Assembly (NCBI GenBank): GCA_040880585.1
Contig: JBBDID010000019.1
Location: 62,001 to 126,000 of the forward strand
Reading direction: 5' to 3'
Origin: Paracrocinitomix sp040880585
GTDB taxonomy: Bacteria; Bacteroidota; Bacteroidia; Flavobacteriales_D; Crocinitomicaceae
Length of the DNA: 64,000 nt
Shown here: positions 17,501 through 26,271 of the stretch, in pieces
Numbering within the stretch: position 1 is the stretch's first letter
Layout of the letters: every line of letters starts with the position of its first letter
Notes under the pieces: model-generated
Told to the model about the DNA's origin: nothing
The model's input: only the letters and a program-made list of their open reading frames with translations
Databases searched by the model: none
Position numbers and translations under genes: made by a program

Positions 17501-18261
17501 CAAACACCTATAGATCTTATGGAAATCGTGATTTCGGTACCATTAAAGGGTTGACTGTTTCTTATGACTTAAGAAGAACAGGAAACATAAGAATGACGGC
17601 AGCCTATACATTACAGTTCGCAAGTGGTACAGGTTCTGATGCAACTTCTGCTCTTGGTTTGGTCAACTCAGGAGAACCCAACTTGAGAACCATTTTCCCG
17701 TATTCTTATGATCAAAGACACGGATTTAATATCGTAATTGATTACAGATATGGAACTGGAAAAGATTACCGAGGACCAAAAATTAAAGATTTTGAAGTAC
17801 TTGGAAATACAGGTTTAAATGTGGTTACCAACATTGGTTCAGGAACTCCTTATTCCGGATTAAAGAATCCGGTTGGTGATGCTTTGTTGGCTCCGAACAG
17901 CTCTCAACTTGACGGAACATTGAACGGATCAAGAAAACCATGGACGTATAGATTGGACTTACAGATTGACAGAAACTTTTCTATGGAATTTGGAAAAGAT
18001 GATGACAAGAAAAAGGCGGCTTACTTAAATGTGTATTGTCGTATTACAAATATTTTTAATATCATCAACACCTTGGATGTATACCGTGCTACAGGCACAC
18101 CGGATGATGATGGTTATTTGGCTGCTTCTATATACCAGCAGTCTATTCAAAATCAATTAGATGAACAATCTTTTAGGGATTATTATCAAATGAAAGTTGT
18201 TAACCCATACAACTTTGGTATTCCAAGAACGATTAGACTAGGTGTGAAATTTGATTTTTAA
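14512..18261 (+). CDS. TonB-dependent receptor with carboxypeptidase-like N-terminal domain
   Basis: Outer-membrane active-transport receptor of 1249 aa. The signal peptide ends at about residue 22 (FAFAQ). Residues 25-115 are a carboxypeptidase-D regulatory-like domain (GTIKGKVTDKETGEPLPF). The plug spans about 125-235 (LSIRGTRSDATYYYIDGIKV, then GGVPANYGDLTGGIISITT) and the remainder is the 22-strand barrel, ending in RLGVKFDF with a C-terminal Phe. No SusD partner follows; instead a giant secreted protein and a PorV-like barrel follow closely, so this is not a typical polysaccharide-utilisation pair. The substrate is unknown. Confidence 0.9.
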   Translation: MLTNLRLLLTAALLFSGFAFAQTGNGTIKGKVTDKETGEPLPFVKVVVEQNNQQKGFAQTDFDGKFIVSSLPPGEYDVEARFVGYQPLRLEGVEVNSDQYTILDDLEMGSSAEMLNVVEVIHYEVPLINKDGGSSGATVTREDISKMPTRSATGIAQTVGGVYSTEGDDNLSIRGTRSDATYYYIDGIKVRGSSALPKSAIQEVSVITGGVPANYGDLTGGIISITTRGPSSRYYGSFEGVTSGFYINGDDPLGYDGKVFGLDKYAYNLVEGMISGPLLMKKDSTGKKTKPILGFFLSANFSDQLDNRPFANGGAYRIKKDARDSLLANPLRPTGSGQGTYYNAEFLRHDFEDEENSNFEKVPWRMNARNRSASASGKIDVNAGPNINLTFGGSLAWSQGRRYNYSGSLMNFDNFGQRTSLDWRVYGRFTQRFNNTTEGSNSKIKSANYSLMVDYSQSYDKFQDVTHEDRIFNYGHVGKFVTYREKTYEYNDAGDSLIHNGFNDTLVEFTPSATNEAFAAITSQYYQIYAGQPVEHYENLNQIQQGGALRNGDLPQSVYGIWNNLGTPYNFYGYSQDDQFRITGSGSINLNDHAISLGFEYEQRWDRDYRGSPNPVGGGAGHNGIWATGRQYMNNHIAELDKSAEATTTEWYGTYRRITYERLNASPGEYEGQEGNDAQYFFDYNVRTKLGLDPDGTDFVDIDALDADFFTVDMFNADELLNSGGTIFTWYGYDHTGQKVRGNTDINNYFTEYDENGNFRRHIGAFQPIYMAGYVMDKFAFDDIIFNVGVRVDVFDANQPVLKDKYLLYNAKTVAEVSDLGDHPENMGDDFVVYVNDVNSVNSILGYRDGDTWYNAEGVEIADPSLIEGSKGIAPYLQDPSLTSPTAASFEDYKPQVNIMPRVAFSFPISDEASFFAHYDILTKRPTSGNRFDPIDYQFMQDRNVIINNPNLKPERTIDYEIGFQQVLSKTSSLKISAFYKEQRDQVQLVNVFQAYPNTYRSYGNRDFGTIKGLTVSYDLRRTGNIRMTAAYTLQFASGTGSDATSALGLVNSGEPNLRTIFPYSYDQRHGFNIVIDYRYGTGKDYRGPKIKDFEVLGNTGLNVVTNIGSGTPYSGLKNPVGDALLAPNSSQLDGTLNGSRKPWTYRLDLQIDRNFSMEFGKDDDKKKAAYLNVYCRITNIFNIINTLDVYRATGTPDDDGYLAASIYQQSIQNQLDEQSFRDYYQMKVVNPYNFGIPRTIRLGVKFDF

Positions 18262-18304
18262 TGAAAGGTTAAAAAAGTAATTAAAAATCCAAAGAAATAA
18301 GAAT

Positions 18305-21300
18305 ATGAAAAAGTTAGTAATAAGTTTTCTGGTAGTAAGTCTTGCATTTGTAACGCAAGCGAGAAAAGATCCGAATGCACACGGACCAAATATACCGCCT
18401 TCTGATAACCGGGCAGCTAATTGTGCGCCTGCAAATGAAAGATTATTTCTAGAGTTCAACAATGTTAGAGCATTGATTGAAACAGGAGGATCACTTTGGC
18501 AAGACAGGGCCAACAATCAGGCGTCTTACGAAGTTCCAAAGGAATCTAATAAATTTGTAATCTACTCCGGTGCGCTTTGGATGGGAGGAGAAGATGTGAA
18601 TGGTCAGTTAAAGCTAGCCGCACACATGTTCCGTCAGGGAAATGATTTTTGGGCGGGGCCTCTTGGTGATTTGATAGACGGGACGGGAAATTACGACCCT
18701 TTTTCTCCTCAAAATGCAGAAAATCAACTGTTCAGGGATTACGGTGCGGCAGAAATAATCCCTTCCGAATGTTTGAAATACGATAAATTTTTTACAATTA
18801 GAAAAGCAGAGGTACGACAGTTCATTGCCTGGTGGAATTGCGAAAATGGAGTGAGCGAACCGGAAGATTGTGAAGAAGTGATTCAGCCTGCTGATGAAGT
18901 ACTGGATCGAATTGTTAATTGGCCGGCTCATGGAGACCCTTCTTTGGGGCAGGATTTTTATCTGGCTCCTTTTTACGATAATGCAAAAGAAGGAGAATTA
19001 CCTAATGGTATTTATGATCCCATTCAGGATGGAGATTTCCCTTGGTATGATCTTCAGGATGAAATAGACTGTAGAGACGATAGAAGGGTAACACTATTTG
19101 GTGATGAAACACATTGGTGGGTGTTTAATGATAAGGGAAATATTCATACTGAAACCGGTGGAGATCCTATTGGAATGGAAGTTAGAGCACAAGCATTTGC
19201 TTTTGCTACGGATGATGCGATTAATGATATGACATTTTACAACTATGAATTGATCAATCGAGGTACTCAAACACTCCAAAACACTTATTTTGGGCAATGG
19301 GTAGATTCTGATATAGGGTTTGCAGCAAATGATTATGTAGGTTGTGATGTAAATCGTGGTTTAGGTTTTGGTTATAACGGACAGTCCTCAGATCAGGGAC
19401 AAGGGGGGCAAACTCCTTATGGAGCGTCTCCTCCTGCTATTGGGGTGGATTTCTTTGAAGGCCCCTATCAGGATAATGATGATATAGATAATGCCATAGG
19501 TATCGGGCCCGGTGAAGCTTTAAATGGTATTGGATATGGTGACAATGTGGTGGATAATGAGCGATTTGGTATGAGAAGGTTTGTATACCACAATATTGGA
19601 GGGGGACCAAACGGAGACCCTAATAATTCAACAGATTATTATTTATACCTTCAGGGAATCTGGCAAAACGGTCAGCGAATGACTTATGGAGGTAACGGTT
19701 TTAATACCGGAACTTCAATTGCTACTGATTTTATGTTTCCGGGAAATACAGATGATCAACTTTGGGGAACGTCAGGCGTTGATCCCGGTTTTGATTGGTC
19801 TGAGGTAACAGAAGGTAATCCGGTTGGAGACAGACGATTTTTGCAATCAGCCGGACCTTTTACATTGGTTCCCGGTGCGGTAAACAATATTACGGTAGGA
19901 GTGGTTTACGGTAGAAATACTGCTGAAACCGATCTGGAAGCATCTGTAAGAGCAATGAAAACAGCTGATTCTAAAGCACAGGCATTGTTTGAAAATTGTT
20001 TTGAATTAGTAGAGCCGCCCGTTGCTCCGCTAATAACTATTCAGGAAATGGAGAATGAATTGATTCTTTTTCTGCAAGAGCCCGTTGGGTTTGATGAGAA
20101 AACCTGGTTTGAGGTGGATAGAATTAACATTATCACACCGGATGACTTAATTGATCAAGGAATATACTATGACGATACTTTCCGATTTGAAGGGTATCAA
20201 ATTTTCCAAATGTCAGATGAAGATGTTTCTGTATCAGATTTGGATGATATTGAAAAAGCACGTTTGGTGGCACAATGTGATGTCAAAAATGGCGTGTCTA
20301 AGTTGGTTAACTACACTTTTGATGAACAATTGCAAATTACAATTCCTACAGTTATGGTAGATGGTGAAGATGAAGGTTTGCGACACTCATTTAGAATAAC
20401 AGAAGACTTGTTTGCTACAGGGGCGCGTACTCTGGTAAATCATAAAAAATACTACTATATAGCAGTGGCTTATGCGTACAACAATTTTAAAACCTATGAT
20501 CCAAATGATCCGGACGCTCTGGATGGTCAAAAAGTACCGTATTTGAGATCACGGATATCCGGTACTGGTAGAGGAATTGAAGCAGTGGTAGGAATCCCTC
20601 ATGATCCAACCCCTGAAGCAGATGGAACCGACTTTTCAACTTCTTACGGATACCAACCTCCAATTACACAAATTGAAGGAATTGGTAATGGAGGCAATGT
20701 CATAAAATTAGATAAAGAGCAAGTAAACACAATTGTCGCTACCGGTGGTGTGAATCATCCAACTTATCAAGCTGGTGCCGGCCCCATAGGTGTGCAGGTG
20801 GTAGACCCATTAAATTTGGCGGGGGGTGAATATACACTTGGTTTTACATCAGATTCTGCTTCGGTGAATCAGAGCACATGGTGGTTGGCCAGAGCTTATA
20901 CAGATGAAAATGGAGCCTTTCAAACTGACACAGTTCATTCTGATTACCTTGTATCCGAAATAAATGAGCAACTCATTTTGGATTGGGGATTATCGGTAAC
21001 TGTAAATCAACAATTCTATGAAGGTACCGGAAGTTGTTCTGAACGTTTCACTGAGCCTCTTACAGCATCTATTACTTATGCGGATTCATCAAAGGCTTGG
21101 CTGTTTGGTGTGGCGGATGATGATAACTTTTACCCAACAAATTGGATACGATCTGGTAGTACAAATGAGAATGAAACCGATAATCCGGGAGGATGTGATC
21201 CCGATAGCTGGATTTACAATCAATGTGCGTACAATGATTATGCATTGGATGAAGATCAACAATACGAAGGCTTGTTAGAGGGGACAGTTGCACCTTTTAA

Positions 21301-22429
21301 CAGAGTTGGAGCGGGCGTGTATGGAATGCCTTTTGGTTGGCCGGGAGATAATCCTAACACAAACGGTAATCAGGGATGGTTCTCATCAGCTGGAACAGCT
21401 CTATCGAAAGCTTGTTTTCCTGAACTACATGATGTAGATGTTGTGATCACATCAGATGATACTAAATGGACAAGATGTCCGGTTATTGAGATCAACGATA
21501 ATGAAAATCAAACCGAACACGGTGATGATATTTTACACATGCGTTCAGATCCTTCTGTTGGTAAAGATGGTTTACCTGACAACAGTGGAACAACTGGTAT
21601 GGGATGGTTTCCAGGTTATGCAATAGATGTGAATACAGGAAAAAGATTGAATATGTGTTTCGCTGAAAATTCGTGGTTGTTAGGTGAGAATGGAGCAGAT
21701 ATGATCTGGAATCCTACACATAGGTATACTGATCAAACTGGAAATCCTCTATTTGGTGGAATGCATTATGTGTATGTTTTCGGTGAAAATATTGGGGGTA
21801 GTAATTCTCCAACTTATGATGAAGGAAAATGGTTGTCAGAAAAATTTGATGTCACTTCAAGTTCACGAAATTCAAACTTTTTAAATGCCTGGAAGTCTTG
21901 TTTTTGGGTAATGGAGCCTATGTTGATTGAAAATACTGAGTTCATGGGAACGGATGTAGAGATTAATCTACGCATTAACAAACCTTATGAAGAACGCACT
22001 GTGAATGGTGAGAATGCTGGATACCCCATGTACAAATTCACTATTGATCAACCGGCTGAAACCGTTAGGGCAGACAGATTAGAAAGTGTGCTCGATAATA
22101 TCAATGTGGTTCCAAATCCTTACTACGGATACAGTGAATATGAGAAAACTAAATTGGATAATAGAGTTAAGATTGTAAATCTTCCTGAGAGATGTACAGT
22201 GACTATATTCAATATGCAAGGTGCTTTGATTAGGTCATTTCAAAAAGATGATGCATTAACATCCATTGACTGGGATTTGAAAAATCACTTGAACATACCT
22301 ATTGCAGGAGGAATGTATATTATTCATGTTAAAGTTCCGATTACGCAAGCTGACGGATCAATTATAGAACAAGAAAGAATAATCAAATGGTTTGGTGTTA
22401 TCAGACAACCGGATTTGGACAACTTATAG
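18305..22429 (+). CDS. Giant secreted/surface protein (probable T9SS cargo)
   Basis: 1374 aa with a short signal peptide (MKKLVISFLVVSLAFVTQA). The first 120 residues include LWMGGEDVNGQLKLAAHMFR and similar strands; most of the chain is Gly/Asn/Asp-rich beta sequence. The last 90 residues (NVVPNPYYGYSEYE, VTIFNMQGALIRSF, GGMYIIHVKV) have the shape of a T9SS/FlgD-like C-terminal domain, although it then runs on to RIIKWFGVIRQPDLDNL instead of stopping. It lies 43 bases after the TonB receptor and 32 bases before a PorV-family gene, so all three probably form one export or surface module. Confidence 0.65.
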   Translation: MKKLVISFLVVSLAFVTQARKDPNAHGPNIPPSDNRAANCAPANERLFLEFNNVRALIETGGSLWQDRANNQASYEVPKESNKFVIYSGALWMGGEDVNGQLKLAAHMFRQGNDFWAGPLGDLIDGTGNYDPFSPQNAENQLFRDYGAAEIIPSECLKYDKFFTIRKAEVRQFIAWWNCENGVSEPEDCEEVIQPADEVLDRIVNWPAHGDPSLGQDFYLAPFYDNAKEGELPNGIYDPIQDGDFPWYDLQDEIDCRDDRRVTLFGDETHWWVFNDKGNIHTETGGDPIGMEVRAQAFAFATDDAINDMTFYNYELINRGTQTLQNTYFGQWVDSDIGFAANDYVGCDVNRGLGFGYNGQSSDQGQGGQTPYGASPPAIGVDFFEGPYQDNDDIDNAIGIGPGEALNGIGYGDNVVDNERFGMRRFVYHNIGGGPNGDPNNSTDYYLYLQGIWQNGQRMTYGGNGFNTGTSIATDFMFPGNTDDQLWGTSGVDPGFDWSEVTEGNPVGDRRFLQSAGPFTLVPGAVNNITVGVVYGRNTAETDLEASVRAMKTADSKAQALFENCFELVEPPVAPLITIQEMENELILFLQEPVGFDEKTWFEVDRINIITPDDLIDQGIYYDDTFRFEGYQIFQMSDEDVSVSDLDDIEKARLVAQCDVKNGVSKLVNYTFDEQLQITIPTVMVDGEDEGLRHSFRITEDLFATGARTLVNHKKYYYIAVAYAYNNFKTYDPNDPDALDGQKVPYLRSRISGTGRGIEAVVGIPHDPTPEADGTDFSTSYGYQPPITQIEGIGNGGNVIKLDKEQVNTIVATGGVNHPTYQAGAGPIGVQVVDPLNLAGGEYTLGFTSDSASVNQSTWWLARAYTDENGAFQTDTVHSDYLVSEINEQLILDWGLSVTVNQQFYEGTGSCSERFTEPLTASITYADSSKAWLFGVADDDNFYPTNWIRSGSTNENETDNPGGCDPDSWIYNQCAYNDYALDEDQQYEGLLEGTVAPFNRVGAGVYGMPFGWPGDNPNTNGNQGWFSSAGTALSKACFPELHDVDVVITSDDTKWTRCPVIEINDNENQTEHGDDILHMRSDPSVGKDGLPDNSGTTGMGWFPGYAIDVNTGKRLNMCFAENSWLLGENGADMIWNPTHRYTDQTGNPLFGGMHYVYVFGENIGGSNSPTYDEGKWLSEKFDVTSSSRNSNFLNAWKSCFWVMEPMLIENTEFMGTDVEINLRINKPYEERTVNGENAGYPMYKFTIDQPAETVRADRLESVLDNINVVPNPYYGYSEYEKTKLDNRVKIVNLPERCTVTIFNMQGALIRSFQKDDALTSIDWDLKNHLNIPIAGGMYIIHVKVPITQADGSIIEQERIIKWFGVIRQPDLDNL

Positions 22430-22461
22430 TACCTGATTAAAGAATTTGAAATTTTTCGATT

Positions 22462-23538
22462 ATGAAAAGGAATAAATTAATAAAGAACTCAATTTTAGGA
22501 GCGGCAGCTTTTTTTATGACAGCTCCCTCTTTTGCCGGAAATGGCGATCGTGTAGGGTCTGCCGGAGCTACAGAGCTTTTGATCAATCCATGGGCGCGTT
22601 CAGCTGCCTGGGCTGATGCAAGTGTTGCTTGTGCAAATGGTTTGGATGCTGTATATATGAATATTGCCGGCCTCGCCTTTACCGATAAAACACAGATTCG
22701 ATTTGATAGAACAAATTGGTTAGGTGGATCTGGAATTGCAATTAATTCTGCCGGATTAGCCCAAAGAGTTTCTGAAAATTCTGTGATCTCAGTTTCTGTA
22801 ATGGCCATGACTTTTGGTGAAATTGAAATTACTACTGTAGATCTGCCTGAAGGAGGAATTGGTAGTTTTGCACCTACTTATTCTAACTTTAATGTTGGGT
22901 ATGCCAGAGAATTTACTAATTCAATTTACGGTGGGATTAATTTTAAAGTGGTAAATGAAGCCATTTCAAACGCAAGAGGTACTGCCGTAGCAGTTGATGC
23001 CGGAATTCGGTATGTAACTGGTGAAGAAGATCAAATCAAATTTGGCATTACCTTAAAAAATATAGGCCCCAGCATGTCTTTCAAAGGGGATGGAATGTCT
23101 ATTCAGGTGATGTATCCAAATACGGGTGAATTAGCAACACTGGAGCAAAGAGCTGCTGAATTTGAAATGCCTTCTACATTGAACATAGGCGGGTCGTATG
23201 ATTTTAACTTCAACGAACAACATAAACTTATATTGGCTGCAGCATTTTCGGCAAATTCTTTCTCAAATGATCAGTTTCGTTTGGGGTTAAATTATGGCAT
23301 GAATGCTGATAAAATGGCTTACAATATGATGGTGGGATACACCTATGAGCAGGGAGCCTTTTCTTCAAATATTGATTTTGGTGGAAGAGTTTCTGCCTTG
23401 AGTGGGTTTACGGCCGGTTTATCAGTTGATGGAAAAGTAGGTAAAAATAAAAACCATTTAGGGGTACAGTATGCGTATAGACACGCTAACCCATTCAGTG
23501 GCATACATACTATCGGAGTATCTATAGGTATTAAATAG
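22462..23538 (+). CDS. PorV/PorQ-family outer-membrane barrel
   Basis: 358 aa with a signal peptide (to about residue 25, PSFAG). It begins the mature part with GDRVGSAGATELLINPWAR and GLDAVYMNIAGLAF, typical of PorV/PorQ proteins, and ends with the barrel strand IHTIGVSIGIK. In T9SS, PorV shuttles cargo from the secretin to the attachment complex. Its position after the giant secreted protein suggests a dedicated cargo chaperone-barrel, but that is inference. Confidence 0.75.
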   Translation: MKRNKLIKNSILGAAAFFMTAPSFAGNGDRVGSAGATELLINPWARSAAWADASVACANGLDAVYMNIAGLAFTDKTQIRFDRTNWLGGSGIAINSAGLAQRVSENSVISVSVMAMTFGEIEITTVDLPEGGIGSFAPTYSNFNVGYAREFTNSIYGGINFKVVNEAISNARGTAVAVDAGIRYVTGEEDQIKFGITLKNIGPSMSFKGDGMSIQVMYPNTGELATLEQRAAEFEMPSTLNIGGSYDFNFNEQHKLILAAAFSANSFSNDQFRLGLNYGMNADKMAYNMMVGYTYEQGAFSSNIDFGGRVSALSGFTAGLSVDGKVGKNKNHLGVQYAYRHANPFSGIHTIGVSIGIK

Positions 23539-23560
23539 AAAAAATTTCATAAATTTGTTA

Positions 23561-23598
23561 GAACAAGGGTCTCGCTTAGTCGAGGCTCTTGTTCTTTT
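23561..23598 (+). terminator. Terminator before greA
   Basis: 14-bp stem 23561-23574/23581-23594 with two G-U pairs and a 6-base loop, followed by a short TTTT. It ends 18 bases before the greA ATG, so it closes the preceding three-gene operon. Confidence 0.7.
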
Positions 23599-23615
23599 CC
23601 ATAAAGCGTATAAGT

Positions 23616-24089
23616 ATGTCTCAAATAAGTTATTACACAGAAGAAGGGCTGCAGAAGTTGAAAGATGAGCTGCGCCAATTGAAATCAGTTGAAAGACCTA
23701 AAATCTCTCAACAAATTGCAGAAGCCAGAGATAAAGGCGATCTCTCTGAAAATGCAGAATATGATGCTGCTAAAGAAGCACAAGGAATGCTTGAGGCAAA
23801 GATTTCTCAGTTGGAAGGAATTCTTGCAAATGCACGAATTATTGATGCATCTACGCTGGATGATTCTAAAGTGCTGATCTTATCCAAAGTGAAAATTAAA
23901 AATCTCACGAATGGAAAAGAACTCAATTACACTTTAGTAGCAGAGAATGAAGCAGATCTTAAACAAGGAAAAATATCGGTTGATTCACCCATAGGAAAAG
24001 GGTTGCTAGGAAAAGAGGTAGGAGATATAGCAGATATTAAAGTACCAAATGGTACTATGCAGTTTGAAATTCTTGAAATCAGCAGATAA
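23616..24089 (+). CDS. greA: Transcription elongation factor GreA
   Basis: Releases backtracked RNA polymerase by promoting transcript cleavage. N-terminal coiled coil with KLKDELRQLKSVERP and the acidic tip signature DLSENAEYDAAKEAQ, then the FKBP-like C-terminal domain ending SPIGKGLLGKEVGDIADI. I chose ATG 23616 (MSQISYYTEEG), giving 157 aa; an in-frame TTG nine codons earlier is inside the terminator. Its TAA shares one base with the next ATG. Confidence 0.95.
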   Translation: MSQISYYTEEGLQKLKDELRQLKSVERPKISQQIAEARDKGDLSENAEYDAAKEAQGMLEAKISQLEGILANARIIDASTLDDSKVLILSKVKIKNLTNGKELNYTLVAENEADLKQGKISVDSPIGKGLLGKEVGDIADIKVPNGTMQFEILEISR

Positions 24090-24478
24090 TGGCAACGATT
24101 TTCACGAAGATCATACAAAGAGAAATCCCTTCCTATAAAGTGGCAGAGAATGATCAATTTTACGCTTTTTTGGACATCTCCCCTTTGCAAAAAGGACACA
24201 CATTGGTGGTTCCCAAAAAAGAAGTAGATTATCTCTTTGATCTTGATGATCAATCCCTGCAAAAAATGATCGTTTTTGCTAAAGAAGTAGCTCTGAAAAT
24301 AAAGAAAACGTTTCCCTGTAATCGGGTAGGGATGACCGTGATTGGTTTGGAAGTGCCCCATGCACACATCCATTTGATTCCTATTAATACCGAAAAGGAT
24401 ATGAATTTTTCCTCACCAAAATTAAAACTGCAGGAAAAAGAGCTGGAAGAAATTGCAGAGAAACTCCGAAAAGCCTGA
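24089..24478 (+). CDS. HIT family protein
   Basis: Histidine-triad nucleotide hydrolase/transferase of 129 aa. Signatures are FTKIIQREIPSYKV at the start, AFLDISPLQKGHTLVVPKK, and the triad VPHAHIHLIP near residue 90. It overlaps greA by one base, so translation is probably coupled. Its stop abuts the convergent ruvC stop without spacing. Confidence 0.92.
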   Translation: MATIFTKIIQREIPSYKVAENDQFYAFLDISPLQKGHTLVVPKKEVDYLFDLDDQSLQKMIVFAKEVALKIKKTFPCNRVGMTVIGLEVPHAHIHLIPINTEKDMNFSSPKLKLQEKELEEIAEKLRKA

Positions 24479-25045
24479 TTAACTCTTCTTTCTGGATGGG
24501 TTTTCTGATAAAAAAGCTTTCCAACTACCACTCTTAGATTTATTTTGCTCGCCAATCCCACCCTGAAAATGGTGACAAACTGCTGCCGCCAAACCGTCTG
24601 TTGCATCTAAAGAAGTCGGCATTTCTTTTAGCTTAAGTAAGCGCAATAACATGTGAGCAACCTGCTCTTTAGAAGCATTTCCACTTCCGGTAATGGATTG
24701 TTTGATTTTTTTAGGGGTATATTCTTCAAAAGGAAGGTTTCGGTGCAATGCAGCAGCTATAGCAACTCCTTGTGCCCTACCCAATTTAAGCATAGATTGC
24801 ACATTTTTACCAAAAAAAGGAGCTTCAATTGCCATTTCATCCGGCTTGTACTCAACAATTAGTTGATCCACCCTGTCGAAAATTTTCTTAAGCCGATCGG
24901 CTTGATTTTTTAATTTATCAAGCTTTAGAATCCCGTAACTGAGCATCTCCATTTCTTTGCCCTTTACATGAATTAAACCGTATCCCATTACCACCGTACC
25001 GGGATCAATGCCTAGAATTATTGTATCCGTTCTCTTTACCGTCAT
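24479..25045 (-). CDS. ruvC: Holliday junction resolvase RuvC
   Basis: 188 aa. Catalytic acids are visible at Asp14 (LGIDPGT), Glu74 (AIEAPFFGKN) and in DATDGLAAAVCHH near residue 147. It cuts four-way junctions in recombination with RuvAB. It overlaps the upstream sixA-like gene by four bases. The C-terminus after GGIGEQ is a Ser/Lys-rich tail. Confidence 0.95.
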   Translation of the reverse strand: MTVKRTDTIILGIDPGTVVMGYGLIHVKGKEMEMLSYGILKLDKLKNQADRLKKIFDRVDQLIVEYKPDEMAIEAPFFGKNVQSMLKLGRAQGVAIAAALHRNLPFEEYTPKKIKQSITGSGNASKEQVAHMLLRLLKLKEMPTSLDATDGLAAAVCHHFQGGIGEQNKSKSGSWKAFLSENPSRKKS

Positions 25046-25527
25046 GGGATATACACATCTGATTCATAAATCCACTCAACTTTTCCCGTATCTGCTGAGA
25101 TCAAACTCCAATCATCAAAATCAAAATTTAATTTTACCAGCATTCCGGTGCTCATGGAAATCGATTCTCCCGAAAGGTAACTGCACAGATCTGAAATACC
25201 AAAATTATGACCTACATATAAAAGACTCGGTTTTTTAGCTGCATAACAAATGAACTTACGGATCGTTTCGTGATCCGCTAAATACAGTTCTTTTTCGTAG
25301 CTTACATCCGGTATAGTTAAAAAATGATTGGCGATTATCGCTGTTTCTTTAGTGCGTTGGGCAGAAGAACTGATGAGTTGACTTATCTTAATTTCTTCAG
25401 CCCTGAGCCGGTATCCCAACTGATTGAGTTGAGCAACACCTTTCTTGTTAAGAGGCCGTTCAAAGTCCTTTGCATAATTTTCTGGCCGGGCAGCCTTGCC
25501 GTGACGTAAAAGGTATAATTCTAACAT
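25042..25527 (-). CDS. SixA-type phosphohistidine phosphatase (histidine phosphatase superfamily)
   Basis: 161 aa. The catalytic motif LYLLRHGKA has His9; a second signature HNFGISDLCSYL lies near residue 120. SixA in E. coli dephosphorylates histidine-phosphotransfer domains, but Bacteroidota relatives have no known substrate, so the target is open. It is translationally coupled to ruvC. Confidence 0.85.
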   Translation of the reverse strand: MLELYLLRHGKAARPENYAKDFERPLNKKGVAQLNQLGYRLRAEEIKISQLISSSAQRTKETAIIANHFLTIPDVSYEKELYLADHETIRKFICYAAKKPSLLYVGHNFGISDLCSYLSGESISMSTGMLVKLNFDFDDWSLISADTGKVEWIYESDVYIP

Positions 25528-25649
25528 AATGAAAAAAAAAGTGTATTTTATCCAACCCTAAGGTAAGGAATATCGTTAGTATAGATAAGAATGTTCACCG
25601 TGGTTTTTGGGTTTACCATTGGTGAAGTGAATAAAACTACTTATTCAGG

Positions 25650-25673
25650 CCGGCTCTGTCTATATAGAGCCGG
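25650..25673 (+). promoter_or_regulatory. Hairpin in the sigma-factor leader
   Basis: Perfect 8-bp arms CCGGCTCT/AGAGCCGG with an 8-base loop, followed by a T-rich stretch, 23 bases before the sigma gene. It could be an attenuator or a terminator of read-through. Confidence 0.4.
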
Positions 25674-25695
25674 TTATTTTCACTTAGAATAATAG

Positions 25696-26271
25696 ATGTT
25701 TGACGAAGATAAAATAATCGAAGCCTGTCGCAAAAATGACCGGAGAGCACAGGAAAAACTGTACGAGTGGTGTTATGTCAAATTAATGCCAACCTGTATG
25801 CGTTATCATAAAAATGAAGAGGACGCAAGGAACGTACTGAATATTGGATTCGTCAAAATTTGTAAAAATCTGGACAAAATAAAAAAAGATGCCCCCTTTG
25901 AAGCCTGGGTAAGGCGAATAATGATGAACACCATCATTGACGATTTTAGAAAAAATAAAAATTATACCCAACTCGTTGATCAAAAAGAAACTGATCGGGA
26001 GCTTGAAATACATGGCTTGAGTGTCGATAATTCTGTTTGGTCAAAATTAGAGATGGATGTGTTGATGGGGCTGTTGAAAAGATTGCCGGATGTGTCACGT
26101 AAAGTGTTTAATTTATACGTGGTTGATGGCTACTCACATAAAGAAATTGGAGATATGTTAGGGATTTCTGACGGAACCTCTAAATGGCATTTGTCAAACT
26201 CCAGAAAATTGTTACGTGAGATGGTAATTAAACTAAGAAAATCTGAGAATTTAGAAATTTGGGCGAAGTAA
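25696..26271 (+). CDS. ECF-type RNA polymerase sigma-70 factor
   Basis: 191 aa. Region 2 includes EDARNVLNIGFVKICKNL and FEAWVRRIMMNTIIDDFR; region 4 reads LKRLPDVSRKVFNLYVVDGYSHKEIGDMLGIS, then SKWHLSNSRKLLREM. It is directly followed (zero-base spacing) by a single-pass membrane protein, the usual position of an anti-sigma factor. The operon's targets cannot be read from sequence. Confidence 0.92.
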   Translation: MFDEDKIIEACRKNDRRAQEKLYEWCYVKLMPTCMRYHKNEEDARNVLNIGFVKICKNLDKIKKDAPFEAWVRRIMMNTIIDDFRKNKNYTQLVDQKETDRELEIHGLSVDNSVWSKLEMDVLMGLLKRLPDVSRKVFNLYVVDGYSHKEIGDMLGISDGTSKWHLSNSRKLLREMVIKLRKSENLEIWAK

